This document shows positions 18,801-27,223 of a stretch of DNA of 64,000 nucleotides, piece after piece (the first letter of the stretch is position 1; the number at the start of each line of letters is the position of its first letter). The DNA comes from Caldilineaceae bacterium (GTDB lineage Bacteria; Chloroflexota; Anaerolineae; Caldilineales; Caldilineaceae). Position numbers and translations under genes: made by a program. Location: NCBI GenBank assembly GCA_026708085.1, contig JAPOVP010000021.1, forward strand, positions 1 through 64,000. Direction: 5' to 3'. Under the pieces are notes generated by a model. The model made no database searches. It had not been told where the DNA came from and worked only from the letters and a program-made list of their open reading frames with translations.

Positions 18801-20547
18801 TCAGTTCCTGGACGTTACCGAGGCAGGCGCGGTGCCCATCGGCCAGCCTCATGTCGTGGGCTACCTGGCGGCAGGGTCCAGCGCCACGGTTCCCATCATA
18901 TATGACACGCTCGACAGGCCGGGCGACCGCCGCATACGCGTTGTTGTCGATCCGAACAACTTCATACGCGAGAGCAGCAAAGAGGACAATCAGACGGTGG
19001 TTACCCTACCGGTCCAGGCTGCGATGGCGCCGAACCTGGCAATGCTGTCTGGCAACATCAAGTTTGCCCCGCAGTCTCCCGAGCTCCACGACGTCGTGAC
19101 CGTCTCGGCAACCGTGTTGAACAACGGCACCGATACAGCGCACGATGTCATCGTACAGATTCTGGACGTCACCGGCGGCGGGTCGGTGCCCATAGGCACG
19201 GAACAGCTGCTGGATGCCGTTCCTGCCGGCGGCGGCGGCACCGTAGAGGTCTCATTCACCGACACCGGCGAGACGGGCAGCCGCCAGATTCGGGTTGTAG
19301 TTGATCCCAACAATGTCATCGCCGAGATGAATGAGCGGGATAACCAGGCGACGCGCGGGCTCTTTATCTCGCCGCCGCAACTGGCCGACATCGTCGTAAG
19401 CGAAGAGGATGTTGAATTCGATCCCGAAGATCCGGTCGAAGGCACGGATACAATTATCACAGTGAGGGTCTCTAACAACGGCAACGCCAATGCCCGCGGC
19501 TTCGTCGTCCGCTTCCTGGATGTGACGGAACGGGTGCCCAGGCCCATCGGCGGCCCGCAGCGGATCGACCAGCTTGGCGCAAATGACAGCGCTACGGTAT
19601 CGGTAACCTACGATACTGAAGGCAAGGCCGGAGAGCGCAAGATCCGTGTGGTCGCTGATTCGGAAGATGCAGTGAACGAACTGGACGAGGGGAACAACAG
19701 GGTTGAGCTGGTCCTGCGTGTGCGCACAACCTCGGAAGCGTCCGATGATGCGCCCAATCTGACGGTCCTCTCCTCCAACATTCGCTTCTTCCCGGCCGTT
19801 CCAAGTCCGGGAGCTCCGGTTACGATTACGGCGGTGATTCGCAACCAGGGCAACACGGTAGCTGAGAACGTTGTTGTCCGGTTTGAGGATGTTACCGATG
19901 AAGAAGGAGAGGAAGAGGTAATAGTTGAAATCGGCGAGTTCACGATAGCGGAGCCAATTCAGCCCAGTGCACGCGAGCTGGCGGTGATATCCTTCGATAC
20001 GAGCGACCTAGATGGACCTCGGGTCATTCGAGTGACCGTCGACCCTGACGACGAAATCAGTGAGACGGACGAAGACGACAATTTCGCCGAGCGCACACTC
20101 CGCTTCAGCACGTCGGCGCAGGGAAATAGCCAGGGGGCGGGATCGGACGGTTTGGCGTCGTCCTCCAGTGGAGAAAGCGGAGAAGAAGGCGCCAATCTTG
20201 CTCTGAACGCTCAGGAAGTCGAGGTAGAAGTGGCTCGGGCCGGTGAAGGGGACCTGGTGGTTGTCGCCACAAAGGTGCGCAATGAGGGCAGCATTGACGT
20301 GGGCGGCTTCAGCATCCAGGTTCTGGATGAGTCCGACGATCTGAACCCGCTCGGCTCGCCCCAGACAGTGGAGTATCTGGCTGCTGGTGAGGAAATCACA
20401 GTGCGTACGGTTTTCCGGGCGGCTGACGGCCTGGGAACCCGGACGCTGCAAGTGGTCGTCGACCCGGCCAACGTAATATCGGAAAGCTCTGAACTGGACA
20501 ACAGGGTGAGCGTGCTCGTGTCTGCCCTGATCCCGGCCGACGGATAG
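12844..20547 (+). CDS. Giant secreted subtilisin-like protease with about 15 CARDB-like repeats
   Basis: Secreted serine peptidase of family S8, 2567 aa. There is an N-terminal signal peptide (MKRFSLVALFLVLCLAAGLLLSG), a fervidolysin-type prodomain (YVPGQVLIRFKKTV), then the catalytic domain with D191 (AVIDTG), H253 (GHGTHVAG) and S422 (GTSMSAP) all present. A fibronectin-III-like domain (about 479-590) and a MAM/jelly-roll-like domain (about 595-755) follow. From residue 765 to the C-terminus run about 15 CARDB-like repeats of 115-119 aa, each opening PNL-x8-NIGF-xP and closing IRVVVDP-N-x-I-x-E-x-x-E-x-DN. The last repeat is degenerate. No sortase motif, dockerin or C-terminal anchor is visible. 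The repeats probably form an extended stalk or adhesive fibre. It stands alone between two palindromes. Confidence 0.9.
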   Translation: MKRFSLVALFLVLCLAAGLLLSGDRLGTILDTSLRPGEMDLSSIGVEQIERALVQEEDVAEYVPGQVLIRFKKTVTRDQISDFYAEYGLSEKDNLDNDVTDADQGLRLAGAPVDVDENLIEVLESDDRVAFAEPNYLLQINETPPSDPFFERLWGLHNTGQTGGTADADIDALEAWEISTGSDDIIIAVIDTGIEVEHEDLIPNLWTNPKECPRGAGRCVENGIDDDDNGYVDDFHGINAINNSGRLLDDYGHGTHVAGIAAAAGDNRKGVVGVSWNAKILGCKFITAFGTGTTSNAVKCFNYIYDLRTKQKQNIVVTNSSWGGGSPSRALREAMGRVNSPLHVCSAGNSNSNRKLYPAAYDLDNIISVAATDHDDIYAGFSSWGEDWVDLAAPGVSILSTIPSGRCPMCLPSGYGSTSGTSMSAPYVTGAAALIWSEFEGLNNDQVKQRILSGVDALPEQSKKTLTNGRLNLFNSMEKDTTPPATVSDLSPSGVLLTKILLSWTATGDDGFSGQSTAYDVRYDTAPISNATWDSAQQVATEPIPGASGSREELEVSGLEPNTTYYFALRVADNVGNVSDLSNIVIARTSAGTIVFEDDMESGSGKWTIEDADDNLWHLSSLRFNSPETSWYYGRERQRNYDTGEENEGRITSGIIDVAGADDALLTFYEWSELQRNTRFDRTRVQISTDGTTWRTVFESHGTEGHWARRDVDLSEAVSDSGSIQVRFWFDTIDDSFNDNEGWYIDDVQVLTAKLQLPGEKQLLPNLVAQSINIGFNPADPHAGEETTIHGTVLNNGNADARAVTVQFVDVTEEDAAVPIGLPQTIAEIPVGGSGVVQVQYDTEEKDGERTIRMVIDPNNFVAERNEADNAADRILNVAEAPAPNLFVDSGNIGFDPASPQPGEQVTILATIVNNGTADAESIIVQFREGRTTPVALNQVIDSIPAGSSAVARVTYDSSRSSGNPSITVTADPDNFITELDETDNSASKTLTLQADTEPNLKVSSGNIGIAPSNPVEGDEVTIYATIRNAGDSEVQDVQVQFLDANRSPATPIAALQVIPSIAPGSSGVASIRYDTTNRSGDQKIQVQVDPHNLVAESSEGDNSATATLSVEHGPAPNLVVVDENIGFSAVEVAAGTPVTVYATILNTGSSRAEGVIVQFVDVTSASVRPIGEQQTIEGIEPGTSAVAVAQYTASGGQGSRTIQVVADPGNFVREISEDDNEGSASLTVGSAPLPNLFIHSNNIAIYPAQPVSGEEVTLRAVVGNNGSAAAEHVSVQFFDVTSGEARLLGSEQTIDLIGVGSSGTAAVTITESISVDRPIGNRKIQVLVDANNRIRESSEEDNTATRLLTLEPEPMPNLVVLAENIGFSPANPRVGETVTILAVVRNDGDVIARNVVVQFEDVSAGRPVPIGEAQELDRIPIGGSGVVTVKFTIPEAAGTYKVRVVADPGNFIAETNEIDNKGTRSLEVDAAPMPNLVALSENIGFNPPTTSAGSEVIISLTVVNNGAAAAENVQVHFTDVTGGRLSPIGDIQTLASIPAGDSAIASVTFSTAGRSGERRIRASVDSLSIITESDETDNTASKTLLIARGTSPNLSVQAANISFTPTNPNSGDEIRVQAVILNQGGQDVGEVDVQFLDVTGDEAVPIGTGKLIDSIPAGSSGIAESVLNSRGLSGERKIRVVADRRNLISESDETDNQAEAAISINPPAIPNLVIESGNVGFHPTRPVEGDQVTINATVLNEGGGDASEVIVQFVEGSGQGVPIGEPQIIDRIPAGSSGVAQVVFDTAGKDDPRIQVIVDPNNYIAETKETDNRASAALRMAAQPLPNLSVKSSNVAITPKSPREGQRIILTAIIVNHGSAPARDVDVQFMDLTERPGVPVGAAQTVSLIPSGGSAAVGVVYDTTEREGQRRIAVTADPGNFIEEISESDNTANKSIEVLERAAPNLIVQPRNVGFNPAAPTEGDRVLIRAIVLNDGVEDATDVVVQFLDVTEAGAVPIGQPHVVGYLAAGSSATVPIIYDTLDRPGDRRIRVVVDPNNFIRESSKEDNQTVVTLPVQAAMAPNLAMLSGNIKFAPQSPELHDVVTVSATVLNNGTDTAHDVIVQILDVTGGGSVPIGTEQLLDAVPAGGGGTVEVSFTDTGETGSRQIRVVVDPNNVIAEMNERDNQATRGLFISPPQLADIVVSEEDVEFDPEDPVEGTDTIITVRVSNNGNANARGFVVRFLDVTERVPRPIGGPQRIDQLGANDSATVSVTYDTEGKAGERKIRVVADSEDAVNELDEGNNRVELVLRVRTTSEASDDAPNLTVLSSNIRFFPAVPSPGAPVTITAVIRNQGNTVAENVVVRFEDVTDEEGEEEVIVEIGEFTIAEPIQPSARELAVISFDTSDLDGPRVIRVTVDPDDEISETDEDDNFAERTLRFSTSAQGNSQGAGSDGLASSSSGESGEEGANLALNAQEVEVEVARAGEGDLVVVATKVRNEGSIDVGGFSIQVLDESDDLNPLGSPQTVEYLAAGEEITVRTVFRAADGLGTRTLQVVVDPANVISESSELDNRVSVLVSALIPADG

Positions 20548-20574
20548 TTCAGATCAGAAGGTCCAGTCTGACAG

Positions 20575-20611
20575 CGCCCCTCCGCGCTGCGCTTGTCGTC
20601 GTGGAGGGGCG
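20575..20611. terminator. Inverted repeat after the protease gene
   Basis: CGCCCCTCC (20575-20583) and GGAGGGGCG (20603-20611) form a perfect 9-bp stem with a 19-nt loop, 28 nt after the protease stop codon. There is no T-run on either strand. It could be a factor-dependent terminator or a member of the palindromic repeat family seen elsewhere in the window. Confidence 0.45.
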
Positions 20612-20665
20612 TTGCGCGCCCAAAGCCGGTTGCCGTGCCGCAACAGGTAGCGCACCGCTCAGTGT

Positions 20666-21679
20666 TCAGAAAAGGCTCAACTGACCTTGGGCCTGCACGC
20701 GCAAGTTTGTGAACGCTCTGCCCAAGTCCTGCAGGGGAATCTCAAAGAGGAGATCTGCGCCAGGTGTAATCGTCTCTCCGAACATCGATAGTTCCACCAC
20801 GTCCACAACTTCTCCGGTGTCGTCGAAGAATGTAGCGGCCACCACGACCGAAGTCAGAGCCGTCTCGTGCCGGTTGTGAAGCCTGCCGACGATCGCAGTG
20901 CGTCCGTCGCGCTCGACAACGGCAACCGCCGATACTTCCAGATCACGAAACTCGATGATACTGAAATCATCGTAGGAAACGCCAATCTCATAGCTCTGGA
21001 CGGCGGACGGGTCCACCTCTGCAAGCATGAGAAACGGGGCCGGCCGCTCAACCTCCAGCCTGCCGAAGACCGCCATAGCTTCGGCGTCGGCAATCAGTTC
21101 ACCGCTGCTGTTGAAGAATTCAACATGCAAGCGGACGCCAAACACCTCGTAGGCTCCGCCATTGACCACTTCGCCAACCAGGGCCAGTCCGGAGCCTGAA
21201 GGGTAGGTGGAATGGCTGCGCACGAAAACGGTCGCCGGTACCGGCGTACTGGTGGGCGTTGCCGTCGGCGAAGGGGTCGGCGTCGGGGTAGGCAGGGGCG
21301 GAGAATCTGTGGAAGTGGCGGTGGCCGTTGCCGTCGGCGGGACTGTCGGTTCAGGCGGCGCAGCCGTTACTGTCAGGCCTGCGGTTGGAGTCGGTGTTGA
21401 GGTCGCGACTGGCGTCGCAGTCGGCGAATGTGTGGGCAGAGGCGTTTCCGTTTGAGTGGGCGGCGGTAACGGCGTAAACGTGGGGAGCGCCGTTGCGGTA
21501 AAGTTTGCGTCGGCTTGCGCTGGACCAGCAGGTTCAGGAGAGGCGTCCTCCGCCGAGGGCTGCTCTTCGACTTCGGAAAGTTCAGCTTCTGGAGGCGCGG
21601 CCTCTTCAGCGGCTGGTCCACCGCAGGAAGCCACAAACAGGAGAAGGGCTGACGCAAATAGCAGCAGGGACCGCAGCAT
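20666..21679 (-). CDS. Lipoprotein with Thr/Pro linker and FxLYD-like beta domains
   Basis: Surface lipoprotein of 337 aa. The signal peptide ends in the lipobox VASC-GG. Residues about 25-150 are a low-complexity linker dominated by T, P and A (PTPTPTPSPTATPT), probably spanning the wall or capsule layer. The C-terminal part contains two beta-sandwich repeats (GSGLALVGEVVNGGAYEVFGVRLHVEFFNSSGEL and GRTAIVGRLHNRHETALTSVVVAATFFDDTGEV) of the FxLYD type. Function unknown; such domains are found in extracytoplasmic binding or adhesion proteins. It is 73 nt downstream of the last permease on the same strand, so it may be cotranscribed with the sugar transporters. Confidence 0.75.
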   Translation of the reverse strand: MLRSLLLFASALLLFVASCGGPAAEEAAPPEAELSEVEEQPSAEDASPEPAGPAQADANFTATALPTFTPLPPPTQTETPLPTHSPTATPVATSTPTPTAGLTVTAAPPEPTVPPTATATATSTDSPPLPTPTPTPSPTATPTSTPVPATVFVRSHSTYPSGSGLALVGEVVNGGAYEVFGVRLHVEFFNSSGELIADAEAMAVFGRLEVERPAPFLMLAEVDPSAVQSYEIGVSYDDFSIIEFRDLEVSAVAVVERDGRTAIVGRLHNRHETALTSVVVAATFFDDTGEVVDVVELSMFGETITPGADLLFEIPLQDLGRAFTNLRVQAQGQLSLF

Positions 21680-21752
21680 GATTGTTGAACGCCCTGTTTT
21701 TCGCCATCAGGGCGCACATGGCCCATCGTCAAGACACGATGCTATATACAGA

Positions 21753-22655
21753 TTACCCCTTTAGGCCGGAAGTTACAACGCCGCTCACGAAGTGGCGCTG
21801 AAGGACGAGATAGATAAACAGAACGGGCAGCATGGTCATGGTGCCGAGCGACAGAAACCAGTGAATCTGGTATTGCCGCAGACCGCCGCCGTGGCGGAAT
21901 TCGGCCAGCGTACGTTTGAAGGTCAGCATGCCGCGTGCGAGGGTCCACGTATTGTCGTCGGTCAGGTAGATCAACGGCCCCCACAGGTCATTCCAGGAAT
22001 GAAGGAATAGGAAGATCGAGGCTGCGGCCAGCGCCGGTCCTATGTTCGGTAGAATCACGTGGCGGTAAATGCCAATCGGGGAACAGCCGTCGATCTTGGC
22101 GGCATCGTCGAGCTCGGTGGGGATTGTCATAATGTACTGGCGCAGCAGGAAGATATAAAAGGCGCCGCCGCCCATCCACATGGGGACGATCAGCGGCAGG
22201 TAGGTGTTGAGCCACCCAAGGCGGTGAAAGAGCAGAAAAGTTGGAATCGCCGTAACCTGCATGGGGACCATCATCGTGCCCAGGACGATGAAGAACAGGA
22301 AGTTTCGTCCGACGAAGCGCAGGCGAGCAAAACCGAATGCCACCATGGAGGCGGAAAGCAGCCCTCCGAAGATGGAGGCCACGGTGATGACCAGCGTGTT
22401 GAACAGGAACCGGGTGAAGGCCAGTGCGGTCCAGGCATCGATGAAGTTGTGCCACTGCCAGGGCAGCGGCGGGATCAGGTTGATTACGGTCTCTTCGAGC
22501 AGCATTTCCTTGGTCTTGAGAGCGCCCGAAAACATCCATAGCAGCGGGAAAACCATGACGATGCCGATCGCGATAGCGACCACATAGTTTAGTAACAGTC
22601 GCAGCGTGCGGCGGTACATCCATGGACTGCTTGCCTGTCTGATTTCCGTTGCCAT
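21753..22655 (-). CDS. Carbohydrate ABC transporter permease, MalG type
   Basis: Inner-membrane permease of 300 aa in the CUT1 family with six predicted helices and the cytoplasmic EAA loop (ELDDAAKIDGCSPIGIYRHVILP) that contacts the ATPase. Its ATG directly follows the TAA of the upstream permease with no gap, and its AGGAGG site lies inside that gene's 3' end, so translation is coupled. The C-terminal LQRHFVSGVVTSGLKG tail is typical of MalG-like subunits. The substrate cannot be read from sequence. No ATPase gene is present nearby. Confidence 0.88.
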   Translation of the reverse strand: MATEIRQASSPWMYRRTLRLLLNYVVAIAIGIVMVFPLLWMFSGALKTKEMLLEETVINLIPPLPWQWHNFIDAWTALAFTRFLFNTLVITVASIFGGLLSASMVAFGFARLRFVGRNFLFFIVLGTMMVPMQVTAIPTFLLFHRLGWLNTYLPLIVPMWMGGGAFYIFLLRQYIMTIPTELDDAAKIDGCSPIGIYRHVILPNIGPALAAASIFLFLHSWNDLWGPLIYLTDDNTWTLARGMLTFKRTLAEFRHGGGLRQYQIHWFLSLGTMTMLPVLFIYLVLQRHFVSGVVTSGLKG

Positions 22656-23609
22656 TTAGGCCTCCTGCGACTCGTAGTGAACCCAGCGCCGGGCCAGCCA
22701 GAACTGAAGCAAGGTCAGGCCCATAATGATCAGGAAAAGAAGCCAGGCCAGTACACTGGCGTATCCGAACCGCCTTTCGGTAAAGGCCACGATATAGAGA
22801 TAGAGCACATAGAAGAGCGTGGAACGCGCCGGCCCCCCCTGAGTCAGCATGAAGCCCTCTGTGAATACCTGCAGCGAGCCGATCATGCCCACGATCATCA
22901 GGAAGAAGATGGTTGGCGACAGAAGGGGCAAGGTGATGTGGCGGAATAGGGCCAGACCGCTGGCGCCATCGACTTTGGCGGCCTCGTGAAGATCGTCCGG
23001 TATGCTCTGCAGGCCGGCGAGCATGATTACCATGTAGTGGCCCACGCCATACAAGCGCATGATGATATAGGAGGGCAGGGCCCACTCGATCGATGTCAGC
23101 CAGGCGACGCGGTCGAAGTCGAAGATACGCAGAATCTGGTTGAACATCCCGTAGTCTTTCTCGAACATCGCCGCCCAGACGAAGGTCATGGCGACGCCGC
23201 TGACCGCGGCCGGCAGGTAGAAGAGGCCGCGGAAGAAGGTATGCCCTTTGAAGCGCTGATTGAGAAGAAGCGCCATGGCCAGCGAGATGATGATGGCCAG
23301 TGAGACCGTCCAAAAGGCAAACACGGCGCTGACACGCAACGAGCCGATGAAGCGGATGTCAAATTTGATCAGCTCCTCGAAGTTCGCCAGACCCACGTAG
23401 GTGATCTTCTTGAATCCGGCGTACTCGGTAAACATCAGTCCGAGCGAAACCAGAAGAGGTCCGGCCAGGAAGAGCACGAACCCCAGAATCCAAGGGGAGA
23501 TGAAGAGATATCCGTAGAGATTTTCCCTCCATGCCTCGCCGCGCGGCAGACGAAACCGGCTTGGGCGCATCTGCGGAAGCGCGGAGTCAGCTTGAGAAAG
23601 ATTGGCCAT
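22656..23609 (-). CDS. Carbohydrate ABC transporter permease, MalF type
   Basis: CUT1 permease of 317 aa, partner of the MalG-type protein that starts at the next base. About six transmembrane segments; EAA loop DDLHEAAKVDGASGLALFRHITLPLLSP. The N-terminal ENLYGYLFISPWILGFVLFLAGPLL is the usual first helix of MalF-like subunits. Substrate specificity would come from a binding protein; two are encoded upstream (25553 and 27258) and the pairing is not resolved. Confidence 0.88.
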   Translation of the reverse strand: MANLSQADSALPQMRPSRFRLPRGEAWRENLYGYLFISPWILGFVLFLAGPLLVSLGLMFTEYAGFKKITYVGLANFEELIKFDIRFIGSLRVSAVFAFWTVSLAIIISLAMALLLNQRFKGHTFFRGLFYLPAAVSGVAMTFVWAAMFEKDYGMFNQILRIFDFDRVAWLTSIEWALPSYIIMRLYGVGHYMVIMLAGLQSIPDDLHEAAKVDGASGLALFRHITLPLLSPTIFFLMIVGMIGSLQVFTEGFMLTQGGPARSTLFYVLYLYIVAFTERRFGYASVLAWLLFLIIMGLTLLQFWLARRWVHYESQEA

Positions 23610-23687
23610 TAGTGAGATTCACTTTCCTGCGCAAGGTCCTGGCAACTCCTGCCATCCCGCCCAGATGCTTTGGAACAGTCGCTGATT

Positions 23688-24554
23688 TCAGAACTTGAGG
23701 GCTCCCTCGGTCAGCCCGCGCTGAATGCGGCGGTGGAAAAGTATGTATATCAAGATAGGAGGCCATGCCGCCAACGAGAGGGCCGCCACCTGTAAACTCC
23801 ATAGACTTACATATTTGCCCTCGAAGTGCATGATGCCCAGAGGAATTGTGCGCAGGGTATGTTTGTGCAGATAGATGAGGGGCCAGAGAAAGTCGTTCCA
23901 GAAGAAGACGAAATAGAAGATGGTCATGGTCGCAATCGCCGGCATGGCCAGAGGCACCATGACAAGGCGCAGGATCTGCAGCTCTCTGGCCCCATCTACG
24001 CGCGCGGCGTCCTCGAGTTCCGGGGGAATCGACATGAAGTAGGCGCGAATGAAGATGATTGCAAGGGAGGACCAGCTCATGTAGGTAAGGATGACGGCGA
24101 GCGGGCTGTTGAGCAACGGGATCGGTAGATGCAGTGCCGCGGCCCAGGAGTCAAGGATGGCCATCACCTTGAAGCTTGGCACCATAAGCGCCTGGGTTGG
24201 CACGGCCATGCCGACCAGGAAATAGAGAAAGAGCGCCCGGTTGGCGGAAAAGTGATAGCGAGCCAGCCCGTAGGCGGCGGTGGTCGAAATGGTGATGATG
24301 CCGATGACGGAGACGACCGCGATCAGGATGCTGTTGGCATAGAGGCGGGCGAAGTTTCCTGTCTGCCAGGCTTCGGCGATGTTGTCGAAAGAGATGCGGG
24401 TCGGCAAGCCGAAGGGAGAAAACATGACCTCCTCGTTGGTCTTGAGAGAGGTATAGGACATCCACGTCAGGGGATAAAGAATGCTGACGGCAGCGACGAT
24501 CAGGAACAGGTAGAAGAGGAGCCTGACCGGCAGACTGAGCTCACGAAAGACCAT
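23688..24554 (-). CDS. Carbohydrate ABC transporter permease, MalG type (second set)
   Basis: CUT1 permease of 288 aa. The frame opens further upstream, but ATG 24554 follows the previous stop by 10 nt and has GAGGAT before it, so it is preferred. Six helices; EAA loop PPELEDAARVDGARELQILRLVMVP. The tail RIQRGLTEGALKF is the canonical MalG-like end. Clearly divergent from the MalG-type protein at 21753, so the window carries two distinct transporters rather than a recent duplicate. Confidence 0.88.
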   Translation of the reverse strand: MVFRELSLPVRLLFYLFLIVAAVSILYPLTWMSYTSLKTNEEVMFSPFGLPTRISFDNIAEAWQTGNFARLYANSILIAVVSVIGIITISTTAAYGLARYHFSANRALFLYFLVGMAVPTQALMVPSFKVMAILDSWAAALHLPIPLLNSPLAVILTYMSWSSLAIIFIRAYFMSIPPELEDAARVDGARELQILRLVMVPLAMPAIATMTIFYFVFFWNDFLWPLIYLHKHTLRTIPLGIMHFEGKYVSLWSLQVAALSLAAWPPILIYILFHRRIQRGLTEGALKF

Positions 24555-24564
24555 TGCGGAATCC

Positions 24565-25503
24565 TCAGTTGGAAACGGCTCCCCTGCCAGCGCGGGCAAG
24601 GGTGAACTGAAGAACGGACATGCCGATGATTACCAGGACGAGCACGAGGGCGATGGCGGTAGCGTAACCATGTTGTGTACGGGCGCCGCCCAGGCCGAGC
24701 TGGTAGATGTAGGTGACAACCGTCTCCGAGCTGTGGAAAGGCCCGCCGCCGGTCAGAGTGTAGACAAGATCAAAGACGCGCATGGCGTCGATCGAGGTGA
24801 TAACCGAGGCGACGACGAGCACTTCGCGCAGCAGGGGAACGGTAATCCGCGTGGTCAGTTGCCACGCTGTGGCGCCGTCTAGGCGGGCGCTTTCCTGCAA
24901 CTCACGCGGAATGGCCTGCAGGCCGGCGATGAGCAGGAACATGGTGAAGCCGAAATTACGCCAGATGTGGACTGCGATGACAACGAAGACGTTGAGCGTA
25001 CGCGTGCCGAGCCAGCCGAATTTGGGCCCATCGAGGCCGACTGAACGCAGCAGGATGTCGACAATGCCGATTGTCGGGTCCAGCAGAAAATTGAAGAGGA
25101 TCCCGATGACCACGAGCGAAATCACGAAGGGAACGAAGAAGATGCTGCGAAACAACCTGGCAAACCTGGGCCCGGACTCCAAAATGATGGCGAAGAGAAG
25201 GGCGACGCCAACCTGGACGAGGAGGCAACAGGCAACGAAGAGAAAGCTGTTGCGGAACGCGCTCCAGAAGAACTCGTCACCGGCCATCTGTATGAAGTTT
25301 TCCAGACCGGTGAACTTGAGCGTGGAGAAGCTGATGCCTGTCCAGTCGGTAAAGCCGATTACAACCGTACCGATGAGCGGCACGATGAGGAAGACCGTGT
25401 AGAAAAAGAAGGCGGGCGCTATGAGGAACAGCGCGAAGCGTCCATCATAGCGTCCCGTTTGCGGGCCCTTTTCTGACCCGCCCGTCAGCGTAGAGCGCCG
25501 CAT
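24565..25503 (-). CDS. Carbohydrate ABC transporter permease, MalF type (second set)
   Basis: CUT1 permease of 312 aa, coupled to the MalG-type gene downstream (10-nt gap). Six to seven hydrophobic segments; EAA loop PRELQESARLDGATAWQLTTRITVPLL. It starts 49 nt after the stop of the binding-protein gene at 25553, so that protein is its most likely partner. Confidence 0.88.
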   Translation of the reverse strand: MRRSTLTGGSEKGPQTGRYDGRFALFLIAPAFFFYTVFLIVPLIGTVVIGFTDWTGISFSTLKFTGLENFIQMAGDEFFWSAFRNSFLFVACCLLVQVGVALLFAIILESGPRFARLFRSIFFVPFVISLVVIGILFNFLLDPTIGIVDILLRSVGLDGPKFGWLGTRTLNVFVVIAVHIWRNFGFTMFLLIAGLQAIPRELQESARLDGATAWQLTTRITVPLLREVLVVASVITSIDAMRVFDLVYTLTGGGPFHSSETVVTYIYQLGLGGARTQHGYATAIALVLVLVIIGMSVLQFTLARAGRGAVSN

Positions 25504-25552
25504 TCCTGCTCCAAGTCGGATGAAGCTGCAAGCATTCCACCTGCAGCGAAGG

Positions 25553-26923
25553 CTACATGCGCGCCTCGCGCCATTCGAGCACCAGATTTTCGGCGCGTTC
25601 GGCTGCCTCCACAGGAGAGAGCGCGCCGCTCAGTACGCCGCTGGAGCCGTGCCACAGGATCTCCTGGCCGATGTTGTAGTCCATCGCTCGCTCGATCATG
25701 ATGGTCAGAGCGGGTGCACTGTCCAACAGATCAATCAGCCGTGATGACTCCGGCCGCAGATTTTCCATCGGCGTCGAAAGAGGCATGGGAGGCGCTTCGC
25801 CGGGCAGATGCTTGTACCAGATCCGGTGCGGCTCCTCGGACTGGAGATACCACTTGACGAACACCTGGGCTTCTTCGGGGTGGGCCGACTCCTTGGGCAC
25901 GATCAGTGTGCGGGCGTTGAAAGAGACTTCGTCGGCGTTGCTCTCGGCAATATCGTCGATTGCCGGCATGAGCATGAACTGAAGGTCGATCTGGGGGTTT
26001 TCCTGGGCAAACCATTCACCCAGCAACCATCCGCCGGTCTGGAAGAAAGCGCCGTCACCGCGGAAGAGCTTGCCAAAGGCGGCGGGATAGTCGTCGGAGA
26101 GCACGCCCCTGGAGTAGTATTCACTGTCCAGGAGTTCCTTGATCAGTTCCCAGACCCTTACGCCGGCCGGGTCGGTGAATCGCAAGTCGGACTCGTGGTT
26201 GACATCGAGGCCGCGCAGGAAGAGATCGACCGAGCCTTTGACGCCAAAGGTCCTTATGTAGAGGTGCTGGGCCCAGTGACCGCCGGGCCACGCGTTTTTG
26301 GCGCCGATCAGGACTGGCGTGACACCGGCATGCTGAAACGTATGGCAAGCGTCGGTGAAGGCGCTCCAGGTGGTCAGGGTAGCAGGATCGACGCCGTGCT
26401 CATCAAGAATGCCGGCGTTGTAGTACATGAGGTTGGCGACGGTCATGGCCCAGGGCGCACCCCAGTAGCGACCCTTGTAGAGGACCGAGTCGAGGGCATC
26501 GGGGTAGATGGCTCCCTTAGCTTCCTCGACGACATCGGTGAGGTCCATCAGCTGGTCTGCTTCAATAAAGGCGGAAAGCGCGCCGGGACCGGCATCGGTC
26601 TGCAGGAAATCGGGCACAGCACCGCCTGCGAAGGCGGTCTTGGTGGCCTGCTCGTATGCCAGGCCGGAGAATCCGCTGTGGGTGACGTGGATCCCCGGGT
26701 TGGCGCTGTTGAAACTTTCGACGATTTCGTCCATCGCGCCCAACCAGGGGACGGTCGCCATTTCAGTCCACATTTCAAGCTCAGCGACCATCTCATCCGG
26801 TGAATCGGATGCCATATCGGAAGAGTCCGCAGGGGCTGCAACCGGCTGGCAGGCGGCCAACAAGCCGACTCCGGCCGCGCCTGTGGCGGCTTTCAGAAAG
26901 CTTCGTCTGCTCAGATCGTTCAT
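25553..26923 (-). CDS. Sugar ABC transporter solute-binding lipoprotein (Tat-type)
   Basis: Extracellular carbohydrate-binding protein (family 1) of about 456 aa. The signal is a twin-arginine lipoprotein signal, LSRRSFLKAATGAAGVGLLAAC, with the lipidated Cys after LLAA. Mature features include ADSSDMAS linker, then LEMWTEM and FNSANPGIHVTHSGFSGLAYEQATKTAFAGG, the usual SBP1 opening lobe. GGAGG 5 nt before ATG 26923 fixes the start, although the frame opens at 26959. It is first in a run with four permease genes and probably feeds the adjacent pair at 23688-25503. No ATPase is encoded with it. Confidence 0.9.
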   Translation of the reverse strand: MNDLSRRSFLKAATGAAGVGLLAACQPVAAPADSSDMASDSPDEMVAELEMWTEMATVPWLGAMDEIVESFNSANPGIHVTHSGFSGLAYEQATKTAFAGGAVPDFLQTDAGPGALSAFIEADQLMDLTDVVEEAKGAIYPDALDSVLYKGRYWGAPWAMTVANLMYYNAGILDEHGVDPATLTTWSAFTDACHTFQHAGVTPVLIGAKNAWPGGHWAQHLYIRTFGVKGSVDLFLRGLDVNHESDLRFTDPAGVRVWELIKELLDSEYYSRGVLSDDYPAAFGKLFRGDGAFFQTGGWLLGEWFAQENPQIDLQFMLMPAIDDIAESNADEVSFNARTLIVPKESAHPEEAQVFVKWYLQSEEPHRIWYKHLPGEAPPMPLSTPMENLRPESSRLIDLLDSAPALTIMIERAMDYNIGQEILWHGSSGVLSGALSPVEAAERAENLVLEWREARM

Positions 26924-27206
26924 TTCTACCTCCAGAGTGGTGAGTGTGGTTCGGATCACGCGTATTGCAGGCTTAACCGAGGCGAGATCCAGGCAGGTCT
27001 TGGACGGTGATCGTCCTCAGCGCTCCAGTCGGCCCAAATGCCTCCAGGCGGCGTATCCATGGGCGCATATAATGAATTGCCAACGGGCGAGATGTCAGCT
27101 AAGGAAGGGACCGACCCGAGCAATCCACTCTTATTGGTAATGGTGAGAACGGCTGAATCTGTGAACGTGCCGCTTACATGAACAGGACCAGCAGAGTTGA
27201 AGAGAC

Positions 27207-27223
27207 GGGGGCGAATCGCCCCC
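27207..27223 (-). terminator. Hairpin between the two binding-protein genes
   Basis: GGGGGCGA-A-TCGCCCCC is a perfect stem 34 nt downstream of the stop codon at 27258 (minus strand). Only a weak pyrimidine tract follows. It probably reduces read-through from the first binding-protein gene, or protects its 3' end. The rest of the 330-nt gap (26924-27257) holds no supported gene. Confidence 0.5.
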
